Part shown: positions 53,232-62,625 of the stretch, piece after piece
How positions within the stretch are numbered: the stretch's first letter is position 1
Layout of the letters: each line of letters begins with the position of its first letter
Assembly: GCA_037200045.1 (NCBI GenBank)
Contig: JBBCHM010000002.1
Coordinates: 1,415,241-1,479,240 of the forward strand
Direction of reading: 5' to 3'
Source: Rhizomicrobium sp.
GTDB taxonomy: Bacteria > Pseudomonadota > Alphaproteobacteria > Micropepsales > Micropepsaceae
Length of the DNA: 64,000 nt
Program-made: the position numbers and the translations under genes
The notes under the pieces: model-generated
Seen by the model: only the letters and a program-made list of their open reading frames with translations
What the model was told of the DNA's origin: nothing
Databases searched by the model: none

Positions 53232-53552
53232 CCTTTTCTTTTTTCTCTGAATCGACGGCGCGATACGCAGCTTTAAAAAATTTCCGCGAAACAAAATATC
53301 GTTCGCCGCATCGCAACGAAAAAACTTATCCCCGCGACAAATTCAAATTCTCCGCGTCCTCCGCGGCTCCGCGTGAATCTCCTGTTGGACAACCGTCTTC
53401 AAAATCCTCGCGAGAAAAATTTTCCACGCGCCCTTGAACCGAGTCGGTCTACGCACCAAATTCCACATATCCCAACAATCACGTCGAAAGGTTTTCGCGC
53501 CTCCGCGCAGAGACCGCTTTCCGCTTCGCCGTCCGGCGACGCGAATGGCGCG
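53232..53552. other. AT-rich gap with short CTCCGCG-type repeats
   Basis: About 320 bp with no credible ORF. It has A/T runs (CTTTTCTTTTTTCTC, TTTAAAAAATTT) that are rare in this genome, and a short array TCCGCGTCC-TCCGCGGC-TCCGCGTGAA near 53355-53375, with a related CGCGCCTCCGCGCAGAG near 53495. Possibly regulatory or a decayed repeat region; I see nothing more definite. Confidence 0.4.
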
Positions 53553-54062
53553 TCATTGGAAGACTTCGCCCGCGTCCACGCCCCAGATGTTCCTCTTGTC
53601 GACCCAGCCTTCCGCGCCGGAGACTTCGACGTCGCAGGCGGACATCTCGCAGGCCTTGAGCCAGGCGACGACGCCGGGCGCCGCATAGGCGACGATCTTG
53701 GCTTTCGGGTCGCTGTCGGCGTGCAGCGGGGACTTCGTGAAGCCGATGAACAGCACGCTGCGCCGGTCGCTCAATTGCGAGCGGTGCATCCAGCCGACCG
53801 AACCGTCGACATCCCTGACGCGGCGCCACGCATCGAAGCTCGCCAGGATCTTCACCGGATAGTCCTTGCGCTTGTAGATCCACAGGATGCGATGCGCATA
53901 GGACGGGCCCTGCCGCAGAAAGGCCTGGTCGCGGCGGATGCTGGCATAGTGCGGCTGCACCTCGACCGCGTCCGGCGGCGCGGCCGCCGCGGCGCACACC
54001 GCGACCAGCAGGGCTGTGACGAAAGACGGAAAGCGCGAATCGATTGCCATTCTGGCGTGCAT
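53553..54062 (-). CDS. Secreted SH3-like protein
   Basis: A 169-residue protein with a signal peptide (FVTALLVAVCAAAAA). An SH3b-like fold is seen in SIRRDQAFLRQGPSYAHRIL, YPVKILASFDAWRRV and GSVGWMHRSQLS, the usual bacterial SH3 order. A second similar set follows (SPLHADSDPKAKIV, GVVAWLKACEMS). It probably binds cell-wall or peptide ligands in the periplasm. Met at 54050 is an alternative start. Confidence 0.8.
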   Translation of the reverse strand: MHARMAIDSRFPSFVTALLVAVCAAAAAPPDAVEVQPHYASIRRDQAFLRQGPSYAHRILWIYKRKDYPVKILASFDAWRRVRDVDGSVGWMHRSQLSDRRSVLFIGFTKSPLHADSDPKAKIVAYAAPGVVAWLKACEMSACDVEVSGAEGWVDKRNIWGVDAGEVFQ

Positions 54063-54128
54063 CTTACGGGCGCCCTTCGTCTTTTCGAGGGCGCATCGCC
54101 TGCCGATTGACGCGGCGCGGCGAACCGA

Positions 54129-54292
54129 CTTAGGTTCCCGGCACGCGCTTGGTTTTGGGAACGCGGTTCAACACCGCGGCTGCCCCCGCAACTGTAACCG
54201 GCGAGCGGACCGTCCAACGGCCACTGGGATCTCGATCCCGGGAAGGCGGACGGTAAGCGTTCGAGCCGGAAGCCAGGAGACCTGCCTCGCGC
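54129..54292 (+). promoter_or_regulatory. Cobalamin riboswitch
   Basis: It starts TTAGGTTCCCGG and contains AACACCGCGGCTGCCCCCGC-AACTGTAA and GCCACTGG. It ends with the B12 box GCCGGAAGCCAGGAGACCTG (54265-54286 region). These are the conserved blocks of the class I B12 riboswitch. It precedes btuB by about 150 bp and should switch off its expression when adenosylcobalamin is plentiful. A TTGACG element at 54107-54112 may be the -35 of its promoter. Confidence 0.93.
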
Positions 54293-54443
54293 CGTCGTCC
54301 TGTTTCCGCACGGGGTGTGGCGGGGACTGCGGGGGAAACCGCCGTGGCGACAGTTGGAGTCGCACGCGGGGTCCCGTCTCATGGGGAATCGTCTTTTCAC
54401 GTCGGTACGCCGCGCGCGGCTCCTGAACCCTCAGGAGAACGCC

Positions 54444-56390
54444 ATGACCAAGTCCATTCTGCTTTCCACCGCGGCCTGCGCCGCTTTGTTTCTTCCCGCA
54501 TCCGTCCGGGCCGACACCGCCATAAGCTCGACCGAAACGATCGTCGTCAGCGCCACGCGCACCGCGCAGCCGCTCGACGTCACCGGCGCCTCGGTCACCG
54601 TGATCGACGCCCAGGACCTTCAGACGCAGCAGACCGTGGTGCTGACCGACATCCTCAAACAGGTGCCGTCGCTGGTGGTGAACCGCACCGGCGGCGTCGG
54701 CCAGACCACGACGGTCTCGCTGCGCGGCGCCGAGCAGGGCCAGACGGTGGGGCTGATCGACGGCATCCGCATCAACGATCCGTCCGACGTCTCGGAAGGG
54801 GCGATCTTCGGCGACGTGCTGGCGAACAACATCCAGCGGGTGGAGATCCTGCGCGGGCCGCAATCGACGCTCTACGGCAGCGACGCCATCGGCGGCGTGG
54901 TCGACATCATCACCAATCGCGGCGGCGACAGGCCCATCGCGCTGAACGCGACGGCGGAAGGCGGCTCGTTCGGCACCTTCCACGTCAACGCCGCGGCAAA
55001 CGGCACGACCGGCGATCTCGAATACGGCGTGGGGCTTAATTTCTTCACCGAGACCGGCACGCCGGCGGCCGATGTGCGCAACGGCAATCCGGAGAATGAC
55101 GGCTACACCAATTTCGGCGCCAGCGTGAACACCCGCTACCACATCAGCGACACGGTCAGCGCCGATCTGCGCGGCTACTACACCCACGGCCATGCCGCGT
55201 TCGACGACAATTTCGGCGGCCCGCCGCTCTACGCCGTCGCCGATTCCGCCGCCAACAACACCAACGAGCTGAAAGCCGGCTATTTCGGCATCAATGCCGA
55301 TCTGTTCGGCGGGGTGTTCCACAACCGCCTCGCCGTGATCGCCACCGCCGGCGCGCGGCAGTTCTTCGACAGCGCCTTCGACACGATCCACCTGAACTCC
55401 GACGATTACGGCAACGCGGTGCGCATCGAATATCAGGGCGTGGTCGATATCGATCCCGACGACCAGATCACCTTCGGCGCCGAAAGCCAGCGCAGCTCGT
55501 TCCGCGGCGACAGCTTCTCCTCCTTCTCGCCGGTTTCGGTCACCACCGGCGCCGACACGATCACCGGCTATTACCTGCAAGGCCAGACCACCCTGTTCCA
55601 GCAGCTCACCCTGACCGGCGGCGTCAGGCTGGACGATGACGATAGCTTCGGCGACCACACCTCCTACAAGTTCAACGCGGCCTGGCAGATCCCGGGCCTG
55701 GACGCGACGCTGCGCGGCAATGTCGGCAACGGCTTCAAGGCGCCCAGCCTGTTCCAGCTCTTCTCGACCAACTCCAACCCGATCGACACGCTCAAGCCGG
55801 AGACCGCGACCGGCTGGGAAGTCGGCTTCGACAAGCCGTTCTGGGACGGCCGCGCCAAGGCCTCGCTGACCTATTTCGAGCGCGACACGCACAACCAGAT
55901 CGATTTCCAGAACTGCTTCTCGGCCGGCGACGCGCCGGGCTGCCCGTTCCGCCTCGCCGCGTTCGGCTATTACATCAACCTCGACAAGACCCGCGCCCGC
56001 GGCGTCGAAGCCGCGCTGGAGGTCAAGCCGACCGACGATCTCGACGTCAGCCTGAACTACACCAACATGTCCGCCATCAACACCGTCACGCGGCTCGCCC
56101 TGGCGCGCCGGCCGCAGGACCTCGCCAGCGCCGTCGTCACCTGGCTGCCCTTCGCGGGCACCAGCCTCGGCGCCTCGCTCACCTATGAGGGCCCGCGCTT
56201 CAACGACACGAGCAACTTCACCCGCCTGACCTCGGGCACGCTGGTCAACCTGTTCGGTTCCTACGACCTGACCGAGCGCTGGCAGCTTTTCGGCCGCGTC
56301 GACAACGTCTTCAACGACCGCACCGAGCAGGTGTCCGGCTATGGCGTTCCCGGCATCGGCGCCTTCGGCGGCATCCGGCTCACTTTGTAA
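54444..56390 (+). CDS. btuB: TonB-dependent cobalamin receptor BtuB
   Basis: A 648-residue outer-membrane protein with a signal peptide (LLSTAACAALFLPASVRA). A TonB box-like ETIVVSATRT precedes the plug domain (residues about 35-140, SLRGAEQGQTVGLIDGIRIN, then ILRGPQSTLYGSDAIGGVV). A 22-strand barrel follows and ends with GIRLTL. Size and riboswitch place it as the B12 importer. ATG 54444 has AGGAG upstream; the longer frame is leader. Confidence 0.93.
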   Translation: MTKSILLSTAACAALFLPASVRADTAISSTETIVVSATRTAQPLDVTGASVTVIDAQDLQTQQTVVLTDILKQVPSLVVNRTGGVGQTTTVSLRGAEQGQTVGLIDGIRINDPSDVSEGAIFGDVLANNIQRVEILRGPQSTLYGSDAIGGVVDIITNRGGDRPIALNATAEGGSFGTFHVNAAANGTTGDLEYGVGLNFFTETGTPAADVRNGNPENDGYTNFGASVNTRYHISDTVSADLRGYYTHGHAAFDDNFGGPPLYAVADSAANNTNELKAGYFGINADLFGGVFHNRLAVIATAGARQFFDSAFDTIHLNSDDYGNAVRIEYQGVVDIDPDDQITFGAESQRSSFRGDSFSSFSPVSVTTGADTITGYYLQGQTTLFQQLTLTGGVRLDDDDSFGDHTSYKFNAAWQIPGLDATLRGNVGNGFKAPSLFQLFSTNSNPIDTLKPETATGWEVGFDKPFWDGRAKASLTYFERDTHNQIDFQNCFSAGDAPGCPFRLAAFGYYINLDKTRARGVEAALEVKPTDDLDVSLNYTNMSAINTVTRLALARRPQDLASAVVTWLPFAGTSLGASLTYEGPRFNDTSNFTRLTSGTLVNLFGSYDLTERWQLFGRVDNVFNDRTEQVSGYGVPGIGAFGGIRLTL

Positions 56391-56411
56391 GCCTTCGGCG
56401 GCCATGGCAGT

Positions 56412-56437
56412 GTCCGGGGGATCGCCATCCCCCGGAC
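56412..56437. terminator. Perfect 11-bp hairpin between btuB and carboxylase
   Basis: GTCCGGGGGAT (56412-56422), loop CGCC, ATCCCCCGGAC (56427-56437). It ends 6 bp before the carboxylase ATG. No T-run follows. It may end btuB transcription or hide the carboxylase start, which lacks a Shine-Dalgarno. Confidence 0.6.
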
Positions 56438-56443
56438 CTGCCC

Positions 56444-59400
56444 ATGAGCTTCGACAGCATATTGATCGCCAACCGCGGCGAGATCGCGGTGCGCATCGCG
56501 CGCGCCGCCGCCGACCTCGGCCTGCGCAGCGTCGCGATCTATTCCGACGACGACGCGGCGTCGGCGCATGTGCAGGCGGCGGATTCGGCGCAAGCGCTGG
56601 GCGCAAGCGGAACCGCCGCCTATCTCGACATCGCCCGCGTCATCGCCGCGGCGAAGGCCGGCAAATGCGACGCGATCCATCCGGGCTACGGCTTTTTGAG
56701 CGAGAATGCCGAGTTCGCCGCCGACTGCGAGAAAATGGGCCTGACCTTCATCGGCCCCTCGCCGCATGTGCTGTCGATCTTCGGCGACAAGGCGCGCGCC
56801 CGCGCTTTGGCCGAACGCTTCGGCGTGCCGGTGCTGGCGGGCACGCCGGGACCGGCGAGCCTGGAACAGGTCCGCGAATTCTTTCACGCGACCAACGGCC
56901 CGATCATGATCAAGGCCATCGCCGGCGGCGGCGGCCGCGGCATGCGCGTCGTGACGCGCGACGCCGAGCTCGAAAGCGCCTATCTGCGCTGCCGGTCCGA
57001 GGCCCGCGCCTCGTTCGGCAACGGCGCGGTCTATGCCGAGGCGCTGCTGGCCGAGGCGCGCCATATCGAAGTCCAGGTCGCCGGCGACGGCCGCTCCGCG
57101 AGCCATATCTGGGAGCGCGACTGCACCTTGCAGCGGCGCCACCAGAAGATCGTGGAGATCGCGCCCGCGCCGGGCCTCGACCCGCATCTGCGCCGCCAGC
57201 TTTGCGATGCCGCGGTGTGGCTGGCCGACGACGTGAACCTGAAGGGACTGGCGACGTTCGAATTCCTGGTCAACCCGCATCCGGCCCGCCACGCCTCCGC
57301 CTTCGCCTTCATCGAGGCCAATCCGCGCCTGCAGGTCGAGCACACCGTCACGGAGGAAATCACCGGCATCGACCTCGTCGGCGTGCAGATCGAGCTGGCG
57401 CGCGGCCGCACCCTGCGCGACATCGGCCTGCACCAGGACGACGTGCCGGAGCCGCGCGGCTTCGCCGTGCAATTGCGCATCAACATGGAGAAGATCGAAA
57501 GCGACGGCACGATCAAGCCCTCGGGCGGAACGCTCGGGACCTTCGCGCCGCCTTCGGGCCCCGGCGTGCGCGTCGATACTTACGGCTACGAAGGCTACAC
57601 GACCAATCCGGCGTTCGACCCGCTGCTCGCCAAGCTGATCGTGCACGGTCCCGACTACGTTTCCGCGATGAGCCGCGCCACGCGCGCGCTGAACGAGTTC
57701 GCCATCGCCGGCGTCGCGACCAATCTCGGCTTCCTGCACGCGCTGATCGAACGCGAAGACGTGCTCGAAGGCCGCACCCATACGCGCTATGTCGAGGAGC
57801 ACACCGCCGATCTCGTCGCCGCGGCGGCGAACTGGCGGCCGCAACACGCCGGCGCGGTCGCGGCGCCGCAAGCCGCCGCCGTCGCGCCACGGATCGCCGC
57901 CGCGCCGGCCGGCACGGTCGCGGTCTTGGCGCCCATGCAGGGCAAGATCGTCTCGATCGACGTAAAGCCGGGCGATGTCGTGCGGCAAGGCGCCTCCGTC
58001 GCGGTGCTGGAAGCGATGAAGATGGAGCATCTCGTCGCCGCCGCCCTATCGGGCCGCGTGCATTCGCTCGCCCAGGCGCCGGGCACGGTGGTGTTCGAAG
58101 GCGATCCGCTGCTGTTCCTCACGCCGGAAAACGTCGCCGGCACCGAAGAAACCGAAGCGGCGCAGGCCGATCCGGATTTCATCCGGCCCGACCTTGCGGA
58201 GTCGAATGCGCGCCACGCCTTCGGCTATGACGCCAACCGCCCCGACGCGGTGGCGCGGCGCCGCAAGACCGGCCAGCGCACCGCGCGCGAGAATGTCGAG
58301 CAGCTGTGCGATCCGGGCAGTTTCATCGAATACGGCGCGCTCGCCTTCGCCGCGCAGCGCCGCCGCCGCGAGCTCGACGACCTGATCGCCAACACGCCGG
58401 GCGACGGCATCATCACGGGGCTCGGCACCGTCAACGCGAAGGAATTCGGCGAGGCCAAGGCGCGCTGCGCCGTCATGGCCTACGACTACACCGTGCTGGC
58501 CGGCACCCAGGGCGCGATGAACCACAGGAAGAAGGACCGCCTGCTGACCATCGCCGAGGAATGGAAGCTGCCGGTCGTCTGCTTCGCCGAAGGCGGCGGC
58601 GGACGGCCGGGCGACACTGACTTTCCCGGCGTCGCCGGCCTCGACACGCCCACCTTCCGCCAATACGCCAAGCTCTCCGGCCTGGTGCCGCGCGTCGGGA
58701 TCAATTCGGGCCGCTGCTTCGCCGGCAATGCCGCGCTGCTCGGCTGCTCCGACGTGATCATCGCGGCGGCGAATTCGAACATCGGCATGGGCGGGCCGGC
58801 AATGATCGAGGGCGGCGGCCTCGGCGTCTACAAGCCCGAAGAGGTCGGGCCGATGTCGGTCCAGGTGCCGAACGGCGTCGTGGACATCGCGGTCGAGGAC
58901 GAGATCGAGGCGGTCGAGGTCGCCAGGAAATATCTCGCCTATTTCCAGGGGCCGCTCACGGCGTGGGACTGCGCCAATCAAAAGGAGCTGCGTCACCTCA
59001 TTCCGGAGAACAGGCTGCGCGTCTATGACAGCCGCACGGTGATCGAGACCTTGGCCGACACCGGCAGCGTGCTCGAACTGCGCCGCGATTTCGCGCCGGG
59101 CCTGATCACCGCGCTGGTACGGATCGAAGGCGCCCCCTTCGGCCTGATCGCGAACAATCCGATGGTCCTCGCCGGTGCTATCGACGCGCCTTGCGCCGAC
59201 AAGGCCGCGCGCTTCCTGCAGCTCTGCGATGCCTTCGGCCTGCCGATCCTGTCGCTCTGCGATACGCCGGGCTTCATGGTGGGTCCGGAAGCGGAGAAGA
59301 CCGCGCTGGTCCGCCGTGTCTCGCGCCTGTTCGTGGTCGGCGGCGCGCTCAGCGTGCCGATCTTCACGGTGGTCTTGCGCAAGGGCTATGGGCTCGGCGC

Positions 59401-59731
59401 CCAGGCGATGGCGGGCGGCAGTTTCCATGCGCCGTTCTTCATCGTCTCATGGCCGACCGGCGAATTCGGCGGCATGGGCCTGGAAGGCGCCGCCCGTCTC
59501 GGCTACCGCAAGGAGCTTGAGGCCGAACCGACACCGCAGGCGCGCGAGGCCTTGTTCAAGAAGCTGGTGGCGCAGAGCTATGCGCGCGGCAAGGCGATCA
59601 ACATGGCGGCCTATCTGGAGATCGACGACGTGATCGACCCGGCCGATACGCGGCGGTGGATCATGCGCGGCTACCGCTCTTTGCCGCCCTGGGATGCGAG
59701 CAAGCGGCGGAATTTCGTCGACACGTGGTAG
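56444..59731 (+). CDS. Single-chain biotin-dependent acyl-CoA carboxylase
   Basis: A 1095-residue fusion. Biotin carboxylase is at residues about 1-450 (ILIANRGEIAVRI, ATP-grasp IAGGGGRGMRVV). The biotin carrier is at 485-570, with the biotinyl Lys in LEAMKMEHL (about residue 524). The carboxyltransferase is at 580-1095, beta half GGGGRPGDTDFPG, alpha half GFMVGPEAEKTAL. Normally separate in bacteria; single-chain forms act on short or longer acyl-CoAs. The substrate is not predictable, but propionyl-CoA would fit a B12 context. Gene sits 53 bp behind btuB. Confidence 0.9.
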   Translation: MSFDSILIANRGEIAVRIARAAADLGLRSVAIYSDDDAASAHVQAADSAQALGASGTAAYLDIARVIAAAKAGKCDAIHPGYGFLSENAEFAADCEKMGLTFIGPSPHVLSIFGDKARARALAERFGVPVLAGTPGPASLEQVREFFHATNGPIMIKAIAGGGGRGMRVVTRDAELESAYLRCRSEARASFGNGAVYAEALLAEARHIEVQVAGDGRSASHIWERDCTLQRRHQKIVEIAPAPGLDPHLRRQLCDAAVWLADDVNLKGLATFEFLVNPHPARHASAFAFIEANPRLQVEHTVTEEITGIDLVGVQIELARGRTLRDIGLHQDDVPEPRGFAVQLRINMEKIESDGTIKPSGGTLGTFAPPSGPGVRVDTYGYEGYTTNPAFDPLLAKLIVHGPDYVSAMSRATRALNEFAIAGVATNLGFLHALIEREDVLEGRTHTRYVEEHTADLVAAAANWRPQHAGAVAAPQAAAVAPRIAAAPAGTVAVLAPMQGKIVSIDVKPGDVVRQGASVAVLEAMKMEHLVAAALSGRVHSLAQAPGTVVFEGDPLLFLTPENVAGTEETEAAQADPDFIRPDLAESNARHAFGYDANRPDAVARRRKTGQRTARENVEQLCDPGSFIEYGALAFAAQRRRRELDDLIANTPGDGIITGLGTVNAKEFGEAKARCAVMAYDYTVLAGTQGAMNHRKKDRLLTIAEEWKLPVVCFAEGGGGRPGDTDFPGVAGLDTPTFRQYAKLSGLVPRVGINSGRCFAGNAALLGCSDVIIAAANSNIGMGGPAMIEGGGLGVYKPEEVGPMSVQVPNGVVDIAVEDEIEAVEVARKYLAYFQGPLTAWDCANQKELRHLIPENRLRVYDSRTVIETLADTGSVLELRRDFAPGLITALVRIEGAPFGLIANNPMVLAGAIDAPCADKAARFLQLCDAFGLPILSLCDTPGFMVGPEAEKTALVRRVSRLFVVGGALSVPIFTVVLRKGYGLGAQAMAGGSFHAPFFIVSWPTGEFGGMGLEGAARLGYRKELEAEPTPQAREALFKKLVAQSYARGKAINMAAYLEIDDVIDPADTRRWIMRGYRSLPPWDASKRRNFVDTW

Positions 59732-59756
59732 GTGATGCCGCGGCGCCATGGGCCGC

Positions 59757-60386
59757 TCATTTCGCAAGCCGGCCCTTGGGACGTTTTCGATTCTCCAGCG
59801 CCGCCCGAAGAATTGCGCGTGCCGTCCACACGATGATCTTGCGCTGCTCCGGCGGAACGAGAGCGCGCACATCCGCAAGAACGATCAACGCTTCCCAACC
59901 GATGACAATCGAGAGAGCCGACACCAGCCTTTCGAATTCCCTGGAAGAGAGTTCGGCGCGCAATGGCGAGAGCGCCTTCTCGATCCACGCGACGCGGCGA
60001 TAACCGCGTCGCGGCGTGTCGGGCGCCGCCGGCGTTTCGATCGTCAGCTTGATAAGCGAGCGACCGAGCGGCAGGGTTACGCGCGCATTCTCGATGATCG
60101 CATCGATCATCGCGGTCACGCGTTTTTCCGTGTCTCCCCCCGGATCGACGAGTTCGAACTCGGCATCGACCGCCTGCTTCGACAGGAGGCCGATTCTCGC
60201 ATCGGTCAGGAGCTGATCGAGCGTCGGGAAATGCAGATAGACCGTGCGGCGCGAAACGCGCGCCGCTTCGACGATCTCGGCCATCGAAGGCGTGACGCCG
60301 GACTTCATGAGATCGATCGCGGCGGCGATGATGACGTCGTGCGTGCGCTGGCGCTGATTGCGCCGGCTCTGCGAACTCCTCGTCAC
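59757..60386 (-). CDS. TetR-family regulator
   Basis: A 209-residue protein. The HTH is at residues about 15-60 (THDVIIAAAIDLMKSGVTP, then EIVEAARVSRRTVYLHFPTL). A helical effector domain follows. It is divergent from the outer-membrane barrel gene; the gap holds a large dyad operator. It converges with the carboxylase gene (25-bp gap). Confidence 0.88.
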   Translation of the reverse strand: MTRSSQSRRNQRQRTHDVIIAAAIDLMKSGVTPSMAEIVEAARVSRRTVYLHFPTLDQLLTDARIGLLSKQAVDAEFELVDPGGDTEKRVTAMIDAIIENARVTLPLGRSLIKLTIETPAAPDTPRRGYRRVAWIEKALSPLRAELSSREFERLVSALSIVIGWEALIVLADVRALVPPEQRKIIVWTARAILRAALENRKRPKGRLAK

Positions 60387-60467
60387 ACGCTGACCTCTCG
60401 AACTGACAATGGTTCTGCTTAGCGAGATTCGCCCGGGGGCGCCAAACCGGCCGCTTGACTTCCGTCT

Positions 60468-60510
60468 TTAAATGCACAAATGTGCCGTAAGTATACTGTT
60501 GTGCATTTAA
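60468..60510. promoter_or_regulatory. Large dyad operator TTAAATGCACAA...TTGTGCATTTAA
   Basis: Two perfect 12-bp arms (60468-60479, 60499-60510) enclose 19 bp that include TATACT (60492-60497), a good -10 element for the downstream gene. The left arm is part of a smaller dyad GCACA-AA-TGTGC (60474-60485). The divergent TetR is the likely reader, repressing by covering the promoter. Confidence 0.7.
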
Positions 60511-60584
60511 TGGACAAGCTTGCGCACGGGCTGGGTGCGCGGGGCAGCGGCGGGGGCCGCGCCGCAAACGAAGGAGAAATTGCG

Positions 60585-61283
60585 ATGACGAGATTGTCGA
60601 AGAAAATCCTCTTGGCCGCATGTCTGATTTCGAGCGCCGCGCCGATGTTGTCGGCCACGGCCAAGGCGGACGACCGCGACGGCTGGTATGCGTCGGCATC
60701 CGCCACGCTCTCTCTGCTGAACGACACAGGCGGCACGATCGCGAATGCGCCCATGCCGGGCAGCACGGTGCGCCTTGAAAATCCCCTCAAGACGGGCTTT
60801 GGCGGACAATTCGCGCTCGGCCACAGCTTTGGGTCGTTCCGGCTGGAGGGAGAAATCGGCTTCTCGCGCAACACGCAGGACCATTACATCGCCATCGTCC
60901 CGCCCACCGGCTCGATCCCGGCAAATGTGAAGGACGACGCGCTTCGCGGCATGGTCAACGGCTATTACGATCTGTCTTACGGTCCGGTGACGCCCTATGT
61001 CGGTGCCGGGATCGGCTTTGCGAGCATCGATATCGACTTCTTTGCGCCGCGCGCGCCCTTTCCGATGGAAGCGCCGCGCCAACTCATCAAGGACGGCGAC
61101 ACCCGGTTCGCGTACCAGCTCATGGGCGGCATCGCCGTTCCGGTGAGCGAGGATTTGGCGCTCACGCTTCAATATCGCTGGTTCGATGCCGGTACAGTCG
61201 AGGCTCTCGACGTGCGCGGCGAACGCATTACACGCGATCACGCCGGGCACAATGTGGATCTGGGAATCCGAATAAATCTCTAG
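60585..61283 (+). CDS. Outer-membrane beta-barrel protein (OmpA/Opa-like)
   Basis: A 232-residue protein with a signal peptide (ILLAACLISSAAPMLSATAKA). Mature strands alternate, for example GWYASASATLSLLND, FRLEGEIGFS, GPVTPYVGAGIGFASI and DLALTLQYRWFD, ending GHNVDLGIRINL. This is the eight-stranded opacity-protein pattern. ATG 60585 has AAGGAGA. Expression is likely governed by the divergent TetR. Confidence 0.88.
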   Translation: MTRLSKKILLAACLISSAAPMLSATAKADDRDGWYASASATLSLLNDTGGTIANAPMPGSTVRLENPLKTGFGGQFALGHSFGSFRLEGEIGFSRNTQDHYIAIVPPTGSIPANVKDDALRGMVNGYYDLSYGPVTPYVGAGIGFASIDIDFFAPRAPFPMEAPRQLIKDGDTRFAYQLMGGIAVPVSEDLALTLQYRWFDAGTVEALDVRGERITRDHAGHNVDLGIRINL

Positions 61284-61313
61284 CCGCGGGACCCCGCCTG
61301 CGCGGCCGGCCCG

Positions 61314-62154
61314 TCAGCCGGCCGCCGCATAGCGCTGCGCCGTGGCCTTGCCTTTGACGAAGATGCCCGGCGCATGGTCGACCGGCACGAAGACACTCGA
61401 CAGCCCCCGGGCCGACTCAGCATGGCCCAGCATCAGCGCGCCGTCCGGCACCAGCACGTCGGCGATCTTGTCCAGCACGTCGATCTTGGTCTTGCGCTCG
61501 AAATAGATCAGCACGTTGCGGCAGAACACGACGTCCAGATCATCGAGCCAGCCATAGGAATCGAGCAGGTTGAACTGGCGGAACGTCACCATGCGCCGCA
61601 GGTTCTCGTGCGCGCGCCAGTTTCCGCCTTCCTGCGTGAAATGCGCGACGAGCCGGCGGATCGCCAGCCCGCGCTGGACCTCGAAATGGGTGTAGAGGCC
61701 CCTCCTCCGCGCGCGCGATCATCTCGGCGGAAAGGTCGGTGGCGATCAGGTCGATGTTCCAGCCCTTGGACACCAGCCTGGCGTCGTCGAGCAGCATGGC
61801 GATGGAATAAGGCTCCTGGCCCGCGGCGCAGGCGGCGCACCAGATGCGCAGGCGCCTGGTCTGGGCACGGTCCTCGATCAGGCGCGGCAGGATGAGGTCG
61901 CGGAAATGCTCGAACGCCGCCTTGTCGCGAAAGAAGGAGGATTCGTTGGTCGTCATCGCCTCGGTGACGGCGCGCGCCAGCGTGTCGCGTCCGTGCCTGA
62001 GCTCGGCCATCAAGCCGTCGACGGTGCGAAAGCCGAAGCGGCGCATCACCGGCGCAAGCTGGCCCGCGACGAAGCGCGTCTTGTTCGTCGGCAGGATGAG
62101 CCCCGACCGCCGGCGCACGATCCGCGCGAGAAAATCCAGGTCGTCTTCCGTCAT
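61314..62154 (-). pseudogene. cheR: Chemotaxis methyltransferase CheR, frameshifted
   Basis: The N-terminal part (from 62154, MTEDDLDFLARIVRRRSGL) shows the CheR helical domain, then NESSFFRDKAAFE and IWCAACAAGQEPYSIAML, the SAM site. After RAEEG the frame shifts: the correct sequence (LYTHFEVQRGLAIRRLV, then VVFCRNVLIYFERK) continues in another frame to 61314. One extra base at the C-run near 61699-61702 explains it. CheR methylates chemoreceptor glutamates. It could be a real pseudogene or a sequencing error. Confidence 0.85.
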
Positions 62155-62160
62155 CGCGCT

Positions 62161-62526
62161 CTACATCAAGCCGACTTCTGCGAGCTTCGCCTCGATGATG
62201 CCCCGGTCGAAGGGCTTCATGATGTATTCGTTGGCGCCGGCGCCGAGCGCCTCGGTGATATGGGCCACGTCGTTCTCGGTGGTGCAGAACACCACGATCG
62301 GAAGCGCGCCGCCCTGTTCGCGGCGCAGCGTCTTGAGGAATTCGATGCCGTTCATGTTCGGCATGTTCCAGTCGAGCAGGATGAGCTCGGGCATCCTGGC
62401 GCGGCAGGCGGCGAGCGCGGAGAGCCCGTCCTCGGCCTCGCCGGTCTCGAAATGCAGATCCTGCAGGATCCGGCAGGCGACCTTGCGGATCACGCGACTG
62501 TCGTCGACGACCAGGCAGCTTCTCAT
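62161..62526 (-). CDS. CheY-like single-domain response regulator
   Basis: A 121-residue receiver. The acidic pocket is VVDDSR (Asp8, Asp9), the phosphoacceptor Asp52 is in LILLDWNMPNMNG, the Thr is in VFCTTEND and Lys in EYIMKPFDRG. It lies between cheR and chpT, all on the minus strand, and probably carries phosphate from a chemotaxis-type kinase or ChpT network. ATG 62526 is just before the receiver. Confidence 0.92.
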   Translation of the reverse strand: MRSCLVVDDSRVIRKVACRILQDLHFETGEAEDGLSALAACRARMPELILLDWNMPNMNGIEFLKTLRREQGGALPIVVFCTTENDVAHITEALGAGANEYIMKPFDRGIIEAKLAEVGLM

Positions 62527-62625
62527 GGGCTCATATGTCCGAAAAAGCGGCCGCAATGACGCCACGGCCCACGTTCGATTCCGGACGGAGCCTAGAGCCA
62601 ACATGTAAATGGGGGGTTTAGAAGG

